This document shows positions 13,101-22,950 of a stretch of 64,000 bases of DNA, in pieces (the stretch's first letter is position 1; every line of letters begins with the position of its first letter). The position numbers and the translations under genes are program-made. Below the pieces are notes generated by a model. It was not told the origin of the DNA, searched no databases, and worked only from the letters and a program-made list of their open reading frames with translations. The stretch is from Dillenia suffruticosa (Eukaryota > Streptophyta > Magnoliopsida > Dilleniales > Dilleniaceae): assembly GCA_033439265.1 (NCBI GenBank), contig JAVTVX010000017.1, forward strand, positions 5,117,001 to 5,181,000. Direction: 5' to 3'.

Positions 13101-14728
13101 ATGATAAAAAGGGTTCACTTGGTACACAAAGTGCTCCCTGACTTAATGTGGGAATAAGGGGAGGGTGGGCGTATATGTACGTAACATTCCCCTTGCATTT
13201 TTGCAAAGAGGCTGTTTTCATACCTTGAACCCGTGACCTCGAGATCACCAAACGAGCAACTCCACCGTTGCGCAAAGTTCGCCCTCTGTCCCTAAATATG
13301 ATAAAAACTGTTAACTGAAAAGGAAAAGAGAGGGGAAGGCCATGATTTTTTTGCGCATATTTGAAGATCATATCTCATGATTAAATAGTTAACATGCCAT
13401 CTTTCAATGACAAAAGAATGAGAGATAAACATGCCACTGAAATTGGGAACCACAAAAGTGGAGCAAAAGTGTCTCAATCTACAAAGAGAAGTAACAAAGC
13501 TTAAGCTTTCTACCACTTCAAAAAATGAAATGGTCATAGTTTGATTGTGCCATAGATGGAGCAATGGCAAGCACGCAAATGTAAATTGGTGATCAGGTAA
13601 CTATAACACTCTTAACCAATATGTAAGCCCTCTCTTTGTTGTAACCAATTATAAATGCTACTAGTTACTTGGCGAAACCTCAAAATACGTCAACATATAC
13701 AAGGCCAAAGACAGAAGCATCAAAGTTATCAGATAGAAATTCATTCACATTCATATATAAGAAGCTTAAATACCTTGGCTGCAACGAGACCACTAATATG
13801 AGCCATGTCACACATAAGCACGGCACCCGCACCACACTTACCCGCAATCTGCCTAAACCTCGAAAGATCCCACCCCCTAGGATACGAACTCCCTCCACAA
13901 TTCAATATCTTTGGACGGTAATCAAGTGCCTTCTCCTCAAGCTTATCATAATCAATATACCCAGTTTGTGGATTTACCCTGTAAGCCAAATTTTCAAAAA
14001 AAAATGATGCCCCCGACAACTTTTTCCCATTCCCCACATAATACCCAAGACTCATATGACCTCCAGAAGGCAGATCCAAACCCATTATTCTATCTCTCGG
14101 CAGCAAAAGCCCTGTGTAAACCGCAAATTTGGCCGATGTCCATGAATACAGCTGAACATTGACACCCGGATTTTCACTATCAAGATCGAAAGCTTTTAAA
14201 GCCCTTTCACAACATAGTAATTCGATTTGATCAATGTGTTGATTACCCACATAGTATCTGGCACCAGGCATGCCTTCAGAGTACTTATTTGTCAAATGAC
14301 TACCTAAGGCATCCATCCCAGCTTCACATACAAAATTCTCCGAAGCTATTAACTCAATACCTTTGAATTGTCTCTCTTTTTCCTTCTCCATCAGGTTGAA
14401 CAAATCGGGATCGGCGATTCGGAGCGGTTGGTTCCCCCATAAGCGAAGAGCGGCTCGTCGAGCTTCGAGAGACTGTTCGGAGGCAATTCGCTTGTAATTG
14501 TTGGAAGAAGACGAAGAAAAGGAGTCTCGAGGTCGCTTGTGGACGCACATTGGTTGACCTAGGAGTCGAATTTTTCGTCTTGGTTGATGATTTCGCCGTT
14601 TCGTGGTACTTGGTGAGCGGATTTTGGTCTAACAGTTGGAAGGCGAAGTGGGAAGAGGATGAATCGGTGAAGGAAGCATGGGAGCAAACTCCTAGAGAGA
14701 GACTCGATCGTGGGGAAGACAAATCCAT
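10148..14728 (-). pseudogene. SHM7: Serine hydroxymethyltransferase, SHM6/SHM7 class, broken but intron-containing
   Basis: Exons at 14728-13774, 12662-12257, 11004-10903 and 10353-10148 match the plant SHM6/SHM7 layout, with the class-specific N-terminal extension (MDLSSPRSSLSLG). An intact enzyme is a PLP-dependent serine/glycine one-carbon enzyme. Conserved parts remain: [30 protein letters not shown] with the PLP lysine, [27 protein letters not shown]. Defects seen: two frame changes between about 14640 and 14555 (extension to MCVHKRPRD); in-frame TGA at 12557-12555 after FYRKGSK; the expected donor GT after LGLT at 12256-12255 reads AT; and indels in the last exon (10200-10160), where DIVELR and FASQLAMPAFDL lie in different frames. 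A two-residue GA insertion sits in KCGAGAVLM, and the second His of GGHxSHG is Leu. Retained introns argue for decay of a true locus, not a retrocopy. Several scattered lesions make sequencing error unlikely, but transcript evidence would settle it. Confidence 0.85.
13111..13292 (-). mobile_element. Au-type SINE in the first intron of the SHM7-like pseudogene
   Basis: Read on the minus strand, the 182-bp unit has a tRNA-like 5' part with box A (GCAACGGTGGAGTTGCTC) and box B (GGTCACGGGTTCAAGG), then AAACAGCCTCTTTGCAAAAA, and ends near TGTACCAAGTGAACCC. This is the layout of the widespread plant Au SINE. A perfect 15-bp direct repeat (TAAATATGATAAAAA) flanks it at 13096-13110 and 13293-13307, showing a target-site duplication. 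The perfect duplication suggests a fairly recent insertion, although the body has diverged from the consensus I remember. Confidence 0.85.
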
Positions 14729-15995
14729 AACATAAAAACCATAGAAAGAAAGAGAAGGGTGGATTAAAATGAGTAACAGCAACAAAAACAGCGACAACAG
14801 CGACGGAAACAAGAGCAATAGAAGTAGCGCAGAGGTGAAGAAGAGCGAACGGGGTTTGAAGGTGAAGCTGCCACAGAAACTTCCATAGAAATTCAGAGAG
14901 AGGGAGAGAGAAGTGATGTGGGATAACGGAGAGAATGTGAAAGGCGTTGAGGGTGGAAGAGAGAAGGGAAATCAGGATGGTGTGATGAATGCAGACGGAA
15001 TGAAAGAGGCGAGGAGGAGAGGGAGAAATGTGCAACGGAAGGACAGCGGGTGGGCTGGGTAAAGTCCGCGACAGTGACGAGCGAATACGAGATTTTCTTT
15101 TTTTCTTAATTCTGCATCGGGCGCTAACCTACCCACTCCGAAAGAAAGGGTGGGTCCCGCCTCCTTTTCTTGTTGGTTTGGTTGTCGTCAAGTCTCTTCC
15201 GGCTACGGCGGATCGTCATACTGTTGCCTCCAGATTTGGATTTACTTGTTTTTTCGTCCAACTATTCCATATTAACATCATTCCCCACTCCTCCTATTAC
15301 TATTACTATTATTTTATTTTCATTAATTATAAATAATTGAGTTTTTTATTTAATAAAATGGTTATAATGGAATTGTTTTATTAATTAAAATCTTATAATA
15401 GGGCCGTCAATACACAAACTTAGAAACGTGGTTGGAACAAACCTAAACCCAATTTAAACAAACAAGATGAGATGGTCAATCCTAACCCAAGTGATAAAAC
15501 TGAGGATGCTTGTCGACGTTTGTGATTTTAACAGCCCTACTCTTCCTCTTTGGCACCCCAGAGAAAGAAAAATGACGGAGGCAAAGATGTTCACTAAAAT
15601 TTCCTTTTAGAGATTTTTGTTAGGGGAAGAAATTTTATTTAAGAAGCAAACTCCGATTATGAAACTATGTCATCCAGAAAATAATCCGAAATATAATTTA
15701 GTGATATAAATTTTTTTTTTTTTTTAATTTGATATTTTTAGGTTAAAATCCTTTACAAAAAAAAAAAAAAAGGGGAAACTATGTCTTGCTGCTTCCCTTT
15801 TATTTTTCTTTCCCTCTTATTATCCAAGTCTCTTGACATATTCTCAGAATCAGAAGTTTTCTTTTGGACCGGGTTGGTCAAAACAGAGGGTCGAGCCCGA
15901 CCCGCTTTCTGATTAACAAATCACCAAACACACGAAATAAAACCTGGGCACACGAAGCACAAGATTGAGAAAACCAGGTTGGCGTCTGTGTTCTG
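14729..15995. other. Divergent intergenic region
   Basis: This separates the 5' end of the SHM7-like pseudogene (-) from the small membrane protein gene (+). The left 350 bases are purine-rich on the plus strand, as expected of a leader on the minus strand. T- and A-homopolymers lie at 15710-15770. The open frames are antisense or lack domains, and I call no gene. Confidence 0.5.
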
Positions 15996-16298
15996 ATGGA
16001 CTCGTCAAACGATCTCTCTCTGTTGAATTATCTCAGTCTTCTCATTCTCCGCCCGATTCTCGCCATCGCTTTCGTTCTCTCCCTCATTCTTCTAGGTAAC
16101 TCTCTCTCTCTCTCTCTCTCTCTAGAATTTAGTTGATGATTGATTTAATTTTTTTTAGGATGGGTATTGGCGTGGAAGCTTGTACTGGTTCATGTTCCGC
16201 TGGTCCAAGAAATCTTTGGACTTCGAAAGAAAGCAGTTCAACCTAAACCCCCAACTCGCCGTCTCTCAAAATTCTACAAATCCATCGATCGACAATAA
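15996..16298 (+). CDS. Small conserved plant membrane protein, 79 aa
   Basis: Two short exons, 15996-16095 and 16159-16298, join in phase 1 across a 63-bp CT-rich GT-AG intron. The product begins MDSSNDLSLLNYLSLLILR. It has one long hydrophobic stretch (about residues 10-45), then a basic tail (GLRKKAVQPKPPTRRLSKFY) and a stop at 16296-16298. This suggests a single-pass or hairpin membrane protein with a cytosolic basic tail. I recognise the sequence style as a small uncharacterised plant transmembrane protein, but no function is known to me. A good donor (CCATG then GTAAGC at 16326) lies 27 nt after the stop, and a likely last UTR exon with AATAAA lies near 17700-17900, so the 3' UTR is probably spliced. 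The short stop-to-junction distance should avoid nonsense-mediated decay. Confidence 0.75.
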
Positions 16299-18255
16299 TG
16301 CTCCCTTTCTTCTCCTTCTCCCATGGTAAGCCCCCATCACCATCATTATTATTTTTTTTTGGTAATTCTTTTAAATCTATGTAGTACTAGGTTTTCCGAT
16401 CCAAACCCATTTTAGAAATTTCGGTCAAATAGCTTCTTAAAACCCTAATTGGTAATTGAAAGAAAGTTTTCAAAACATCACATGGGTGGTCTGGTTGGGG
16501 TTTAAGATGTCAGGCTTTGTGATTGTGTTCAACTTCAAGGTGGAAAATTACATTGCATACATGGGCATGGCCTATGTAAAATTACAATGCTTAGATAAAC
16601 CTAAATTTGCTTTCTGTAATTGAGCTTGGCATCTAAATAATTTCTAACTTTTGCATTGTCCGAACCTGTGATGCATTTAAATGTGTATAGAAGCAATAGT
16701 GGCATGTTTGTGAATGTTGATGAAAAATTGAGAGTCATCTATTTGATTTTACCCTCTATCTCTATATGTCTGCCAGGAAGGACGACCTGTCGCTAGGCTT
16801 CAGAAAATGGTTTGAGATTTTTTTTTTTGTTTGGCCCCCGGGGGGGGGGGGGTGGAGGGAAAAAACCGGTTTGCTTATCGAGGCACGAGTCTATCCATAT
16901 ATGTGAGTTTCCTAGACTTTGCAAGCCCCATTTGGGAAGGATGAGGTTAGGGTTAGATGAGGTTACATGGGGTTTTCAATGAAACCATTATTGAAATAAC
17001 AATAATTTTAGTCTTTTATGAGAAGTATGACTTGTACTTTCCACACCGTAGATCTTCCTTAAAAAAAAATAAAAGAAAAGGAAAAAAATCACTTTAGCTG
17101 AAAAAAATTACAACTAAAATTAGAGAAAATAGAAGCAAGTTGAGCTTATTCAAACTGAGCGGGTGTAAATACCTTGATATTTTAGCAGGTTCAAAGTGCG
17201 GAAAGAAATGTAACTGGTAGTCTCCAGGCAGAATCATGCGTTATTTCAATGTGCCCTAAGTTAGGGCCATTGTCTTTGTTGCTGGTGTTTTCTTTTTGCT
17301 CAGGATAAATACTTTTCTTGCTTAATTAGATCATAAAGTTGAGAATATATGCATAATCGTGGTCATGTTTAAGTTATTCGATTTTTAATTTTGTGTTATT
17401 GTGAAAATCAATTATGTCTCTCAATTTTCTTTGCTTATGAGTTCTATATGATGAACCTAGAAATTTGGGGACCAATGATTGTAACTGTAATTGAATCCCT
17501 TAAGAAAGCTCGTGGCTCTCATTTCTAATAGAGGGATGCTATATAGACCAAATGTACCAAATGACTCTGTAGCAATCCATGCTGGCATTTTTTGACTCTC
17601 AAGATGTACATGAAGACAGCAAATGTTGCCATTGCAAATTTTTTTTCCTGTTGGATATCCATTATTTGTTGTTGATGCTTCCATAATCAGTTCAAGGAAT
17701 GCCTATTTGAGATGTGAATTCTGATTTGGGCAGTGATGGGCATTGCAGATCCATCAATGTACTAGTTTTGGGGAACTTTGGGGCCCTTGAGAGCTTGTGG
17801 CCTGGAAGGGCAAGGAAGGTCCTGGATTTACACGATGGATTGCTAGACAGAACTGCGTGATTATGGTGTAAAGATTAATCAAATAAACGTAGTTTTGGTG
17901 TATAGAAATGTTTTTGTAAATTTGCTGTAATTTAAGATAATTATCTATAAGAAGTTAATTGCAAAATAGAGCTCCCCAGCTGTTTAATTCTTTGCCAAGT
18001 TAAAATAATTTTCATTTCTCTGATAATTCATATTTATTGGTTTTTCTGCTTGCTAAATAGAGATATATGTTCGAAACATCAAAATTTTTGTATCATGTCA
18101 GGAGATTCTATCAGTTGTTTGCTTCTATGATTATAAGAAAAACTTGTCTTCCTTAATCACACTGTTTTGTGCCTGAATTTCACACTTAGATGGTAAATTT
18201 TACTGATTTTCTGGTCAATGGTTGGTTAACAACACTTGAGATATACAAAATTCTC
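16299..18255 (+). other. 3' UTR and UTR intron of the small membrane protein gene, plus spacer
   Basis: I see no second coding region. The stretch from 16326 to about 17730 behaves like an intron: T-rich, no long frames, with a poly-G tract at 16840-16852. The segment 17735-17930 is less AT-rich and includes CAAATAAACG near 17879, a plausible poly(A) signal. The exact acceptor was not fixed. Confidence 0.45.
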
Positions 18256-18790
18256 CGCGATTGGGACATCTTGGTGTAGGATTAAATTAAACTTGCTTTG
18301 GTTTTTGGGGTTTGGCTGGTATAATCTCCTTGTGGACGGTAGTGTGAAGCAGGGTTTTGTTGCGGCAAGGGGTTTATGTTTACTTGGAGATGAAGGTGGT
18401 AATGGGTTTCGTGGTAAATCTTGGAATATGCACTGTCCCTAATGCGGAGATGTGGGATTTTTGACACGGTTTGAATCTGAGTTGGCAAATATGGATCAAG
18501 AGGCTATGGTTGGAGACGGACTCTCAAGTTGTAACTCTGATACTGAGTGAGCAGTACCTTATCAAGATTGATGCTCCTAACCGAGTCAGGGAGTTTCGCG
18601 GCTTCTAGTTAGGCAGTGGCGGCGTCAGTCTCGCATGTCTACCTTAAGGCAAACAAATGTGCTGATTGGCTGGCCGGAGACACGCATGAGTTTCAGTTTC
18701 GGCAACCCAGTACTCTCCTTCCATGCCTGCCGCAAATTTGTGTGTGTAATTAGGCATGGATTGGCAGGGGATAAGGTATCGCGCGTGTAG
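18256..18790 (+). pseudogene. RNase H-like domain remnant, probably from a LINE
   Basis: Pieces in more than one frame resemble the plant RNase H domain found at the end of many LINE polyproteins: WCRIKLN, VDGSVKQGF (the DGS motif), PNAEMW (the catalytic Glu region) near 18440, LETDSQVV (the second Asp region) near 18512, EQYLIKIDAPN near 18555, and EANKCADWL near 18648. The order and spacing fit one domain of about 150 residues interrupted by stops and frame changes. No reverse transcriptase or endonuclease is visible upstream, so it is a 3' fragment or a copy of a host RNase H-like gene. It sits in the spacer upstream of the PPR gene. Confidence 0.6.
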
Positions 18791-19914
18791 TTGGGGGGTG
18801 GGGGAGTGGGTGGAATCGGATGAATTGAATTGTTTAGGATTGGTGAGGAAAATATATAAACTAAAATTAAGACATGCTTCTGGTTTTGATTTTGGAATTG
18901 GAAAATTTAAATTTAATTTCGAGTAGAGAACCATTTTGATTTGATTTCAGTCCGATTACAAATTATTACCGATTTTGTATAATCTTTTAACTATTTTGAT
19001 TTGATTTTAGTTCGATAACAATTTGTTTTTATAGATTTTGTATATTTTTTTTAACGATTTTTATATAGTCTTTCACAATTTTTTAAAATTTCTTTATGTA
19101 ATTTTAACATATGATTTTTAAACCTTCCATTATATCTCCGGTTCTAAAAGTTATAAATTTATATCAAACCAACAGTTTCACAATATTGTTTTTAACAGTA
19201 AATTATAACTATTTTCTAGGTTTTGGATTGATTCTATGACATTGGATTTTGATTAAGAATTGAAATCTTGGACATCTTTATGTGGGAGTAAGGTCTATCT
19301 CTAAATTTGTTGTTGTCGTATTTTATGGAGGTACTTTGTGTTCTCCTATGTTGGGGGGTGGGGGCATAAACCCCATTTTCAACAAAAATGAATAAATAAA
19401 TAAAATGCTTAATTCTTATAATTTTTAGGTGAGATTATAGTAAATTTACTCTATACATATTATTTCTCACAGTAAAAGCACTTATATTTTCTACTTTTGC
19501 AAAATGCTACTTGTTTTGTTTATTTATTCAAGAAGTGCTTTAAGTTTAATGTTTTTCCTGAAAACAAAAACCAAAAAACAAAAAACAAAAAACAAAAAAC
19601 AAAAAACAAAACAAAAACAAAACAAAAGCATATATTCCTGTACTCCGTATCAAACACCGTCACCTAACGTTTTCTCAACATATACTTTCACTCCCCCTCT
19701 CGTCCCACCGAACTCCTGAGACAGATAATTGGGGAGTCATTTTTCTTTTTCCTTTTTCTTTTTTTTGGTCAGAAATTGGGAGTTATTTTGGTCCATATAG
19801 ATTCGGCTGTCTCCCCAGATGTCGTCAGTTCTTTTCTTAGGGAGTCGACTTCTGAGCTCGTATAGAACCACCACAGTAATGATTTAGTTGTTGAATATTT
19901 CCTTTTCCTCTGAA
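18791..19914. other. Intergenic region upstream of the PPR gene
   Basis: AT-rich DNA with two loosely repeated motifs (GATTTTGTATA near 18970 and 19035) and a CAAAAAA-type repeat at 19562-19625. The last 200 bases, with pyrimidine-rich tracts, are the probable promoter and leader of the PPR gene. No gene seen. Confidence 0.5.
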
Positions 19915-22900
19915 ATGGGCATTCTAGAGAGTGGATTTCTTCTTTCTTGTTCTCTCCACACTTCTTGTTATTCTGTTTCTTCTTCTTCTTCTTCCCATAA
20001 CCCTTCAATCCAGAATCTTACCATCTTCAAACCCATAGTCAAATCTCAACGTAAACCCTCTAAAATCCTGAACTTCAGAGACACTAGACAGAGTGACCCA
20101 AAAATCTATTTTGCTTCAACCCCAAAATCTCCCAATTATAAGAGTCTTCTTGGCATCGAACACAATTCAGCAATTGACAAGTGTCTTCACCTTTTAAATA
20201 ATAAATCTCCAATTGATTGCAGACAAATCCATTGCCAGTTTGTGAAACTGGGTTCTTCAGAATTCAATAACTTGATTGCAAACAAGCTTGTAATTTTGTA
20301 TTCCAAAATTACGGGCTCATTAGATTCTGCGCAAAAGTTGTTTGATGAAATTCATGAAAAAACTGTGCCTACGTATGCAGCTTTAATAGGTTCTTATTCA
20401 AGGTTTGAGAGATGGGATGATCTCTTTGCAGTTTTTGGATTGATGGTTAATGATGGATTATTACCAGACAAATACCTCGTACCCACAATTCTTAAAGCTT
20501 GTGCTGCCATGAAATATGTAATGACCGGTAGAATGGTTCATGGGTACGTTTTAAGGAAGGTTTTGGAAATGGATGTGTTTGTAGGGAATGCCCTTATTGA
20601 TTTGTATGCGAATTGTGGGGATTTGAGATATTCAAGAAGGGCTTTTGATACAATGCAGGAAAGGGATGTGGTTTCGTGGACAGCTCTTCTTTCAGCTTAT
20701 TTGCATGAAGGCCTTTTGGATGAGGCCAAAAATGTTTTTCGATCAATGAAGTTATATGGGGTGAAACCTGATTTGATCTCTTGGAGTGCACTTGTATCAG
20801 GGTATGCTCAGAATGGCGAGGTTGGCTTGGCTCTCCAAGTTTTGGAAGAAATGAAAGAGAAAGGGATGAAGCCTGGAGTGAATACATTGAATGGGATGAT
20901 CTCAGGTTTTGTGCATAATGATCATTTTGATGATGCTTTGGAGGTGTTTATTAAGATGTTACATTGTTTTGAGTATCCTAATTTTATCACCATTGCTAGC
21001 ATCCTTCCTGCTTGTGCAGGTCTACAAGATTTAAATTTAGGGATGGTAGTTCATGGCTATGCCATTAAAAATGGAATATGGGGAAATGCTTATGTGGAAG
21101 GATCACTAATCAATATGTATTCAAAGTGTGGGAAGAGTGATACAGCAGAAAAGGTTTTTGTTCACATTAAAAAAAAGAATACTGCATTGTACAATGAGAT
21201 GATTACAGCTTATGTCAATGAGGGGAACATTAAGGGGGCATTTTCACTTCTTCAGTTGATGCAGAAAGAGGGCTTAAAACCTGATTTGATAACATACAAC
21301 ACATTACTTGCAGGATATTCAAGAAAAGGTCAGAAAAATGATGCATATGAATTGTTATCTCAGATGGTCCAGATGAATTTGAAACCAAACATCGTTTCCA
21401 TTAATGCTTTGATCTCTGGTTTTCAACAATCTGGTCTTACATATGATGCACTAAAGTTGTTCCGGTTTATGCAGTCACCTTTTGGTGATTGCTTCTCTAC
21501 TGAGGCACTGAATGCCCCCATTCAGCCGAACTCTATCACAACTGCTAGTGCTCTTGCAGCTTGTGCCGATCTTGCATTACTGCACCAGGGGAAGGAAATC
21601 CATGGTTATATTATAAGGAATAATTTTCAGCCTAATATAATCCTCTTTAGTGCGTTGGTAGACATGTATATGAAATGTCTTGACATGGACTCCGCAACAA
21701 TGGTTTTCTGGAGAATCATGGAGAGAAACACAGTTTCTTGGAATGCTTTCATCACAGGTCACATTGACAATAAGCAGCCAGAAGAGGCTTTCAACCTTGT
21801 AGATAGGATGCTGGGTGAGGGTGTTAAACCTAACTCGGTTACCTATATATTACTTCTACAGGCCTGTGCTGATATGGCTGTTCTGGAATCAGGAAGAGCT
21901 GTCCATAGCCTTATTATAAGGAGTCATTTGGGCATGCCTGACGCCATCCTTGCAAGTGCTTTGCTAGACATGTATTCAAAATGCGGTAGCCTTCTAGATG
22001 CCAAAACAGTGTTTGATAGAGAAGTAGAAAAAGATGTTGCACTTTGGAATGCCATGATTTCTGCTTACTCGCTTCATGGATTTGCTAGCAATGCTATTAA
22101 TTTGTTTCACCAAATGGATCACTTGGGAATTCGACCAGATAAAATAACCTTCATTTCCATTCTTTCAACTTGTGCTCGTGATGGCTTAGTAGAGGAAGGA
22201 TGGAAATATTTCAATATGATGTCTTATGTATATGGGTTCTCTGCTAGTTTGGAACATTACACATGCATGGTTGGTATTATGGGGACTGCTGGTCTTCTGA
22301 ATGAGGCTTTAGACTTTATCAGACAAATGCCATTTGCTCCTGATGCATGTACATGGGCTACTCTTTTACAGGCTTGTAGAGTCCATTCAAACCCGGAAAT
22401 AGGAGAAATAGCTGCAGAAGCACTGTTTAAGCTTGAACCAAAAAATGCCTCTAATTACATTCTTCTTTCAAATATATATGTCTCAGCCGGTTTGTGGGAT
22501 TTGGCGAAGAGTCTGAGAAGTGTAATGAGGGGCCAAAGATTGATTGGTATAGAAGAGTGCAGTTCTATTTGTCTTGATAAAAAGATATATGAATTTAAAG
22601 GAGGAAATAGTAACTATTCGAAGTTGGAGGAGATTCTGGACCTGTGGGATGAATTGGCTGAAGAAATGGGGGTGAGCGGGTATGATCCTCTTGATCCTGT
22701 TTTTGAGGATGAGGAAGAGATCTACTTATTCTCATGTCTGCACACTGAAAAGTTAGCAGTCTGTTCTGGCATCCTTTTTTCCAATAATCACCATCCTATT
22801 CGGCTGAGAAAGAACCTAAGGATGTGTATCGACTGCCATACATCAGTTAAGCTAATATCTAAGATTGTCAAGAGGGAAATTTTTGTGAAGGACGCAAGTT

Positions 22901-22950
22901 TCTATCACCATATGAAGGATGGAGTATGTAGTTGCTGCGACAGATGGTGA
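19915..22950 (+). CDS. PLS-class pentatricopeptide repeat protein with DYW-type C-terminus (ends DRW)
   Basis: One uninterrupted exon encodes 1011 residues from the first ATG at 19915 (MGILESGFLL). The Ser-rich N-terminus fits a chloroplast or mitochondrial transit peptide. PPR motifs with PLS-type arrangement run from about residue 85 to 850, for example DVVSWTALLSAY, DLISWSALVSGYAQNGE and NTVSWNAFITGHIDN. A stretch with P-type character (LITYNTLLAGYSRKGQ) lies near the middle. E-type motifs follow, then a DYW domain with HTEK (His943, Glu945), CIDCH (Cys971, Cys974) and the last motif CSCCDRW. Members of this family bind single-stranded organellar RNA and perform C-to-U editing, with the DYW domain acting as the deaminase. 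Here the terminal DYW reads DRW and the usual Gly before it is Cys. The RNA target cannot be read off. Lack of introns is normal for this family. Confidence 0.92.
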   Translation: MGILESGFLLSCSLHTSCYSVSSSSSSHNPSIQNLTIFKPIVKSQRKPSKILNFRDTRQSDPKIYFASTPKSPNYKSLLGIEHNSAIDKCLHLLNNKSPIDCRQIHCQFVKLGSSEFNNLIANKLVILYSKITGSLDSAQKLFDEIHEKTVPTYAALIGSYSRFERWDDLFAVFGLMVNDGLLPDKYLVPTILKACAAMKYVMTGRMVHGYVLRKVLEMDVFVGNALIDLYANCGDLRYSRRAFDTMQERDVVSWTALLSAYLHEGLLDEAKNVFRSMKLYGVKPDLISWSALVSGYAQNGEVGLALQVLEEMKEKGMKPGVNTLNGMISGFVHNDHFDDALEVFIKMLHCFEYPNFITIASILPACAGLQDLNLGMVVHGYAIKNGIWGNAYVEGSLINMYSKCGKSDTAEKVFVHIKKKNTALYNEMITAYVNEGNIKGAFSLLQLMQKEGLKPDLITYNTLLAGYSRKGQKNDAYELLSQMVQMNLKPNIVSINALISGFQQSGLTYDALKLFRFMQSPFGDCFSTEALNAPIQPNSITTASALAACADLALLHQGKEIHGYIIRNNFQPNIILFSALVDMYMKCLDMDSATMVFWRIMERNTVSWNAFITGHIDNKQPEEAFNLVDRMLGEGVKPNSVTYILLLQACADMAVLESGRAVHSLIIRSHLGMPDAILASALLDMYSKCGSLLDAKTVFDREVEKDVALWNAMISAYSLHGFASNAINLFHQMDHLGIRPDKITFISILSTCARDGLVEEGWKYFNMMSYVYGFSASLEHYTCMVGIMGTAGLLNEALDFIRQMPFAPDACTWATLLQACRVHSNPEIGEIAAEALFKLEPKNASNYILLSNIYVSAGLWDLAKSLRSVMRGQRLIGIEECSSICLDKKIYEFKGGNSNYSKLEEILDLWDELAEEMGVSGYDPLDPVFEDEEEIYLFSCLHTEKLAVCSGILFSNNHHPIRLRKNLRMCIDCHTSVKLISKIVKREIFVKDASFYHHMKDGVCSCCDRW

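Noticed and set aside
20594-20887. Open frame antisense to the PPR gene
   Set aside because: It is a shadow of the PPR coding frame and has no recognisable protein features.
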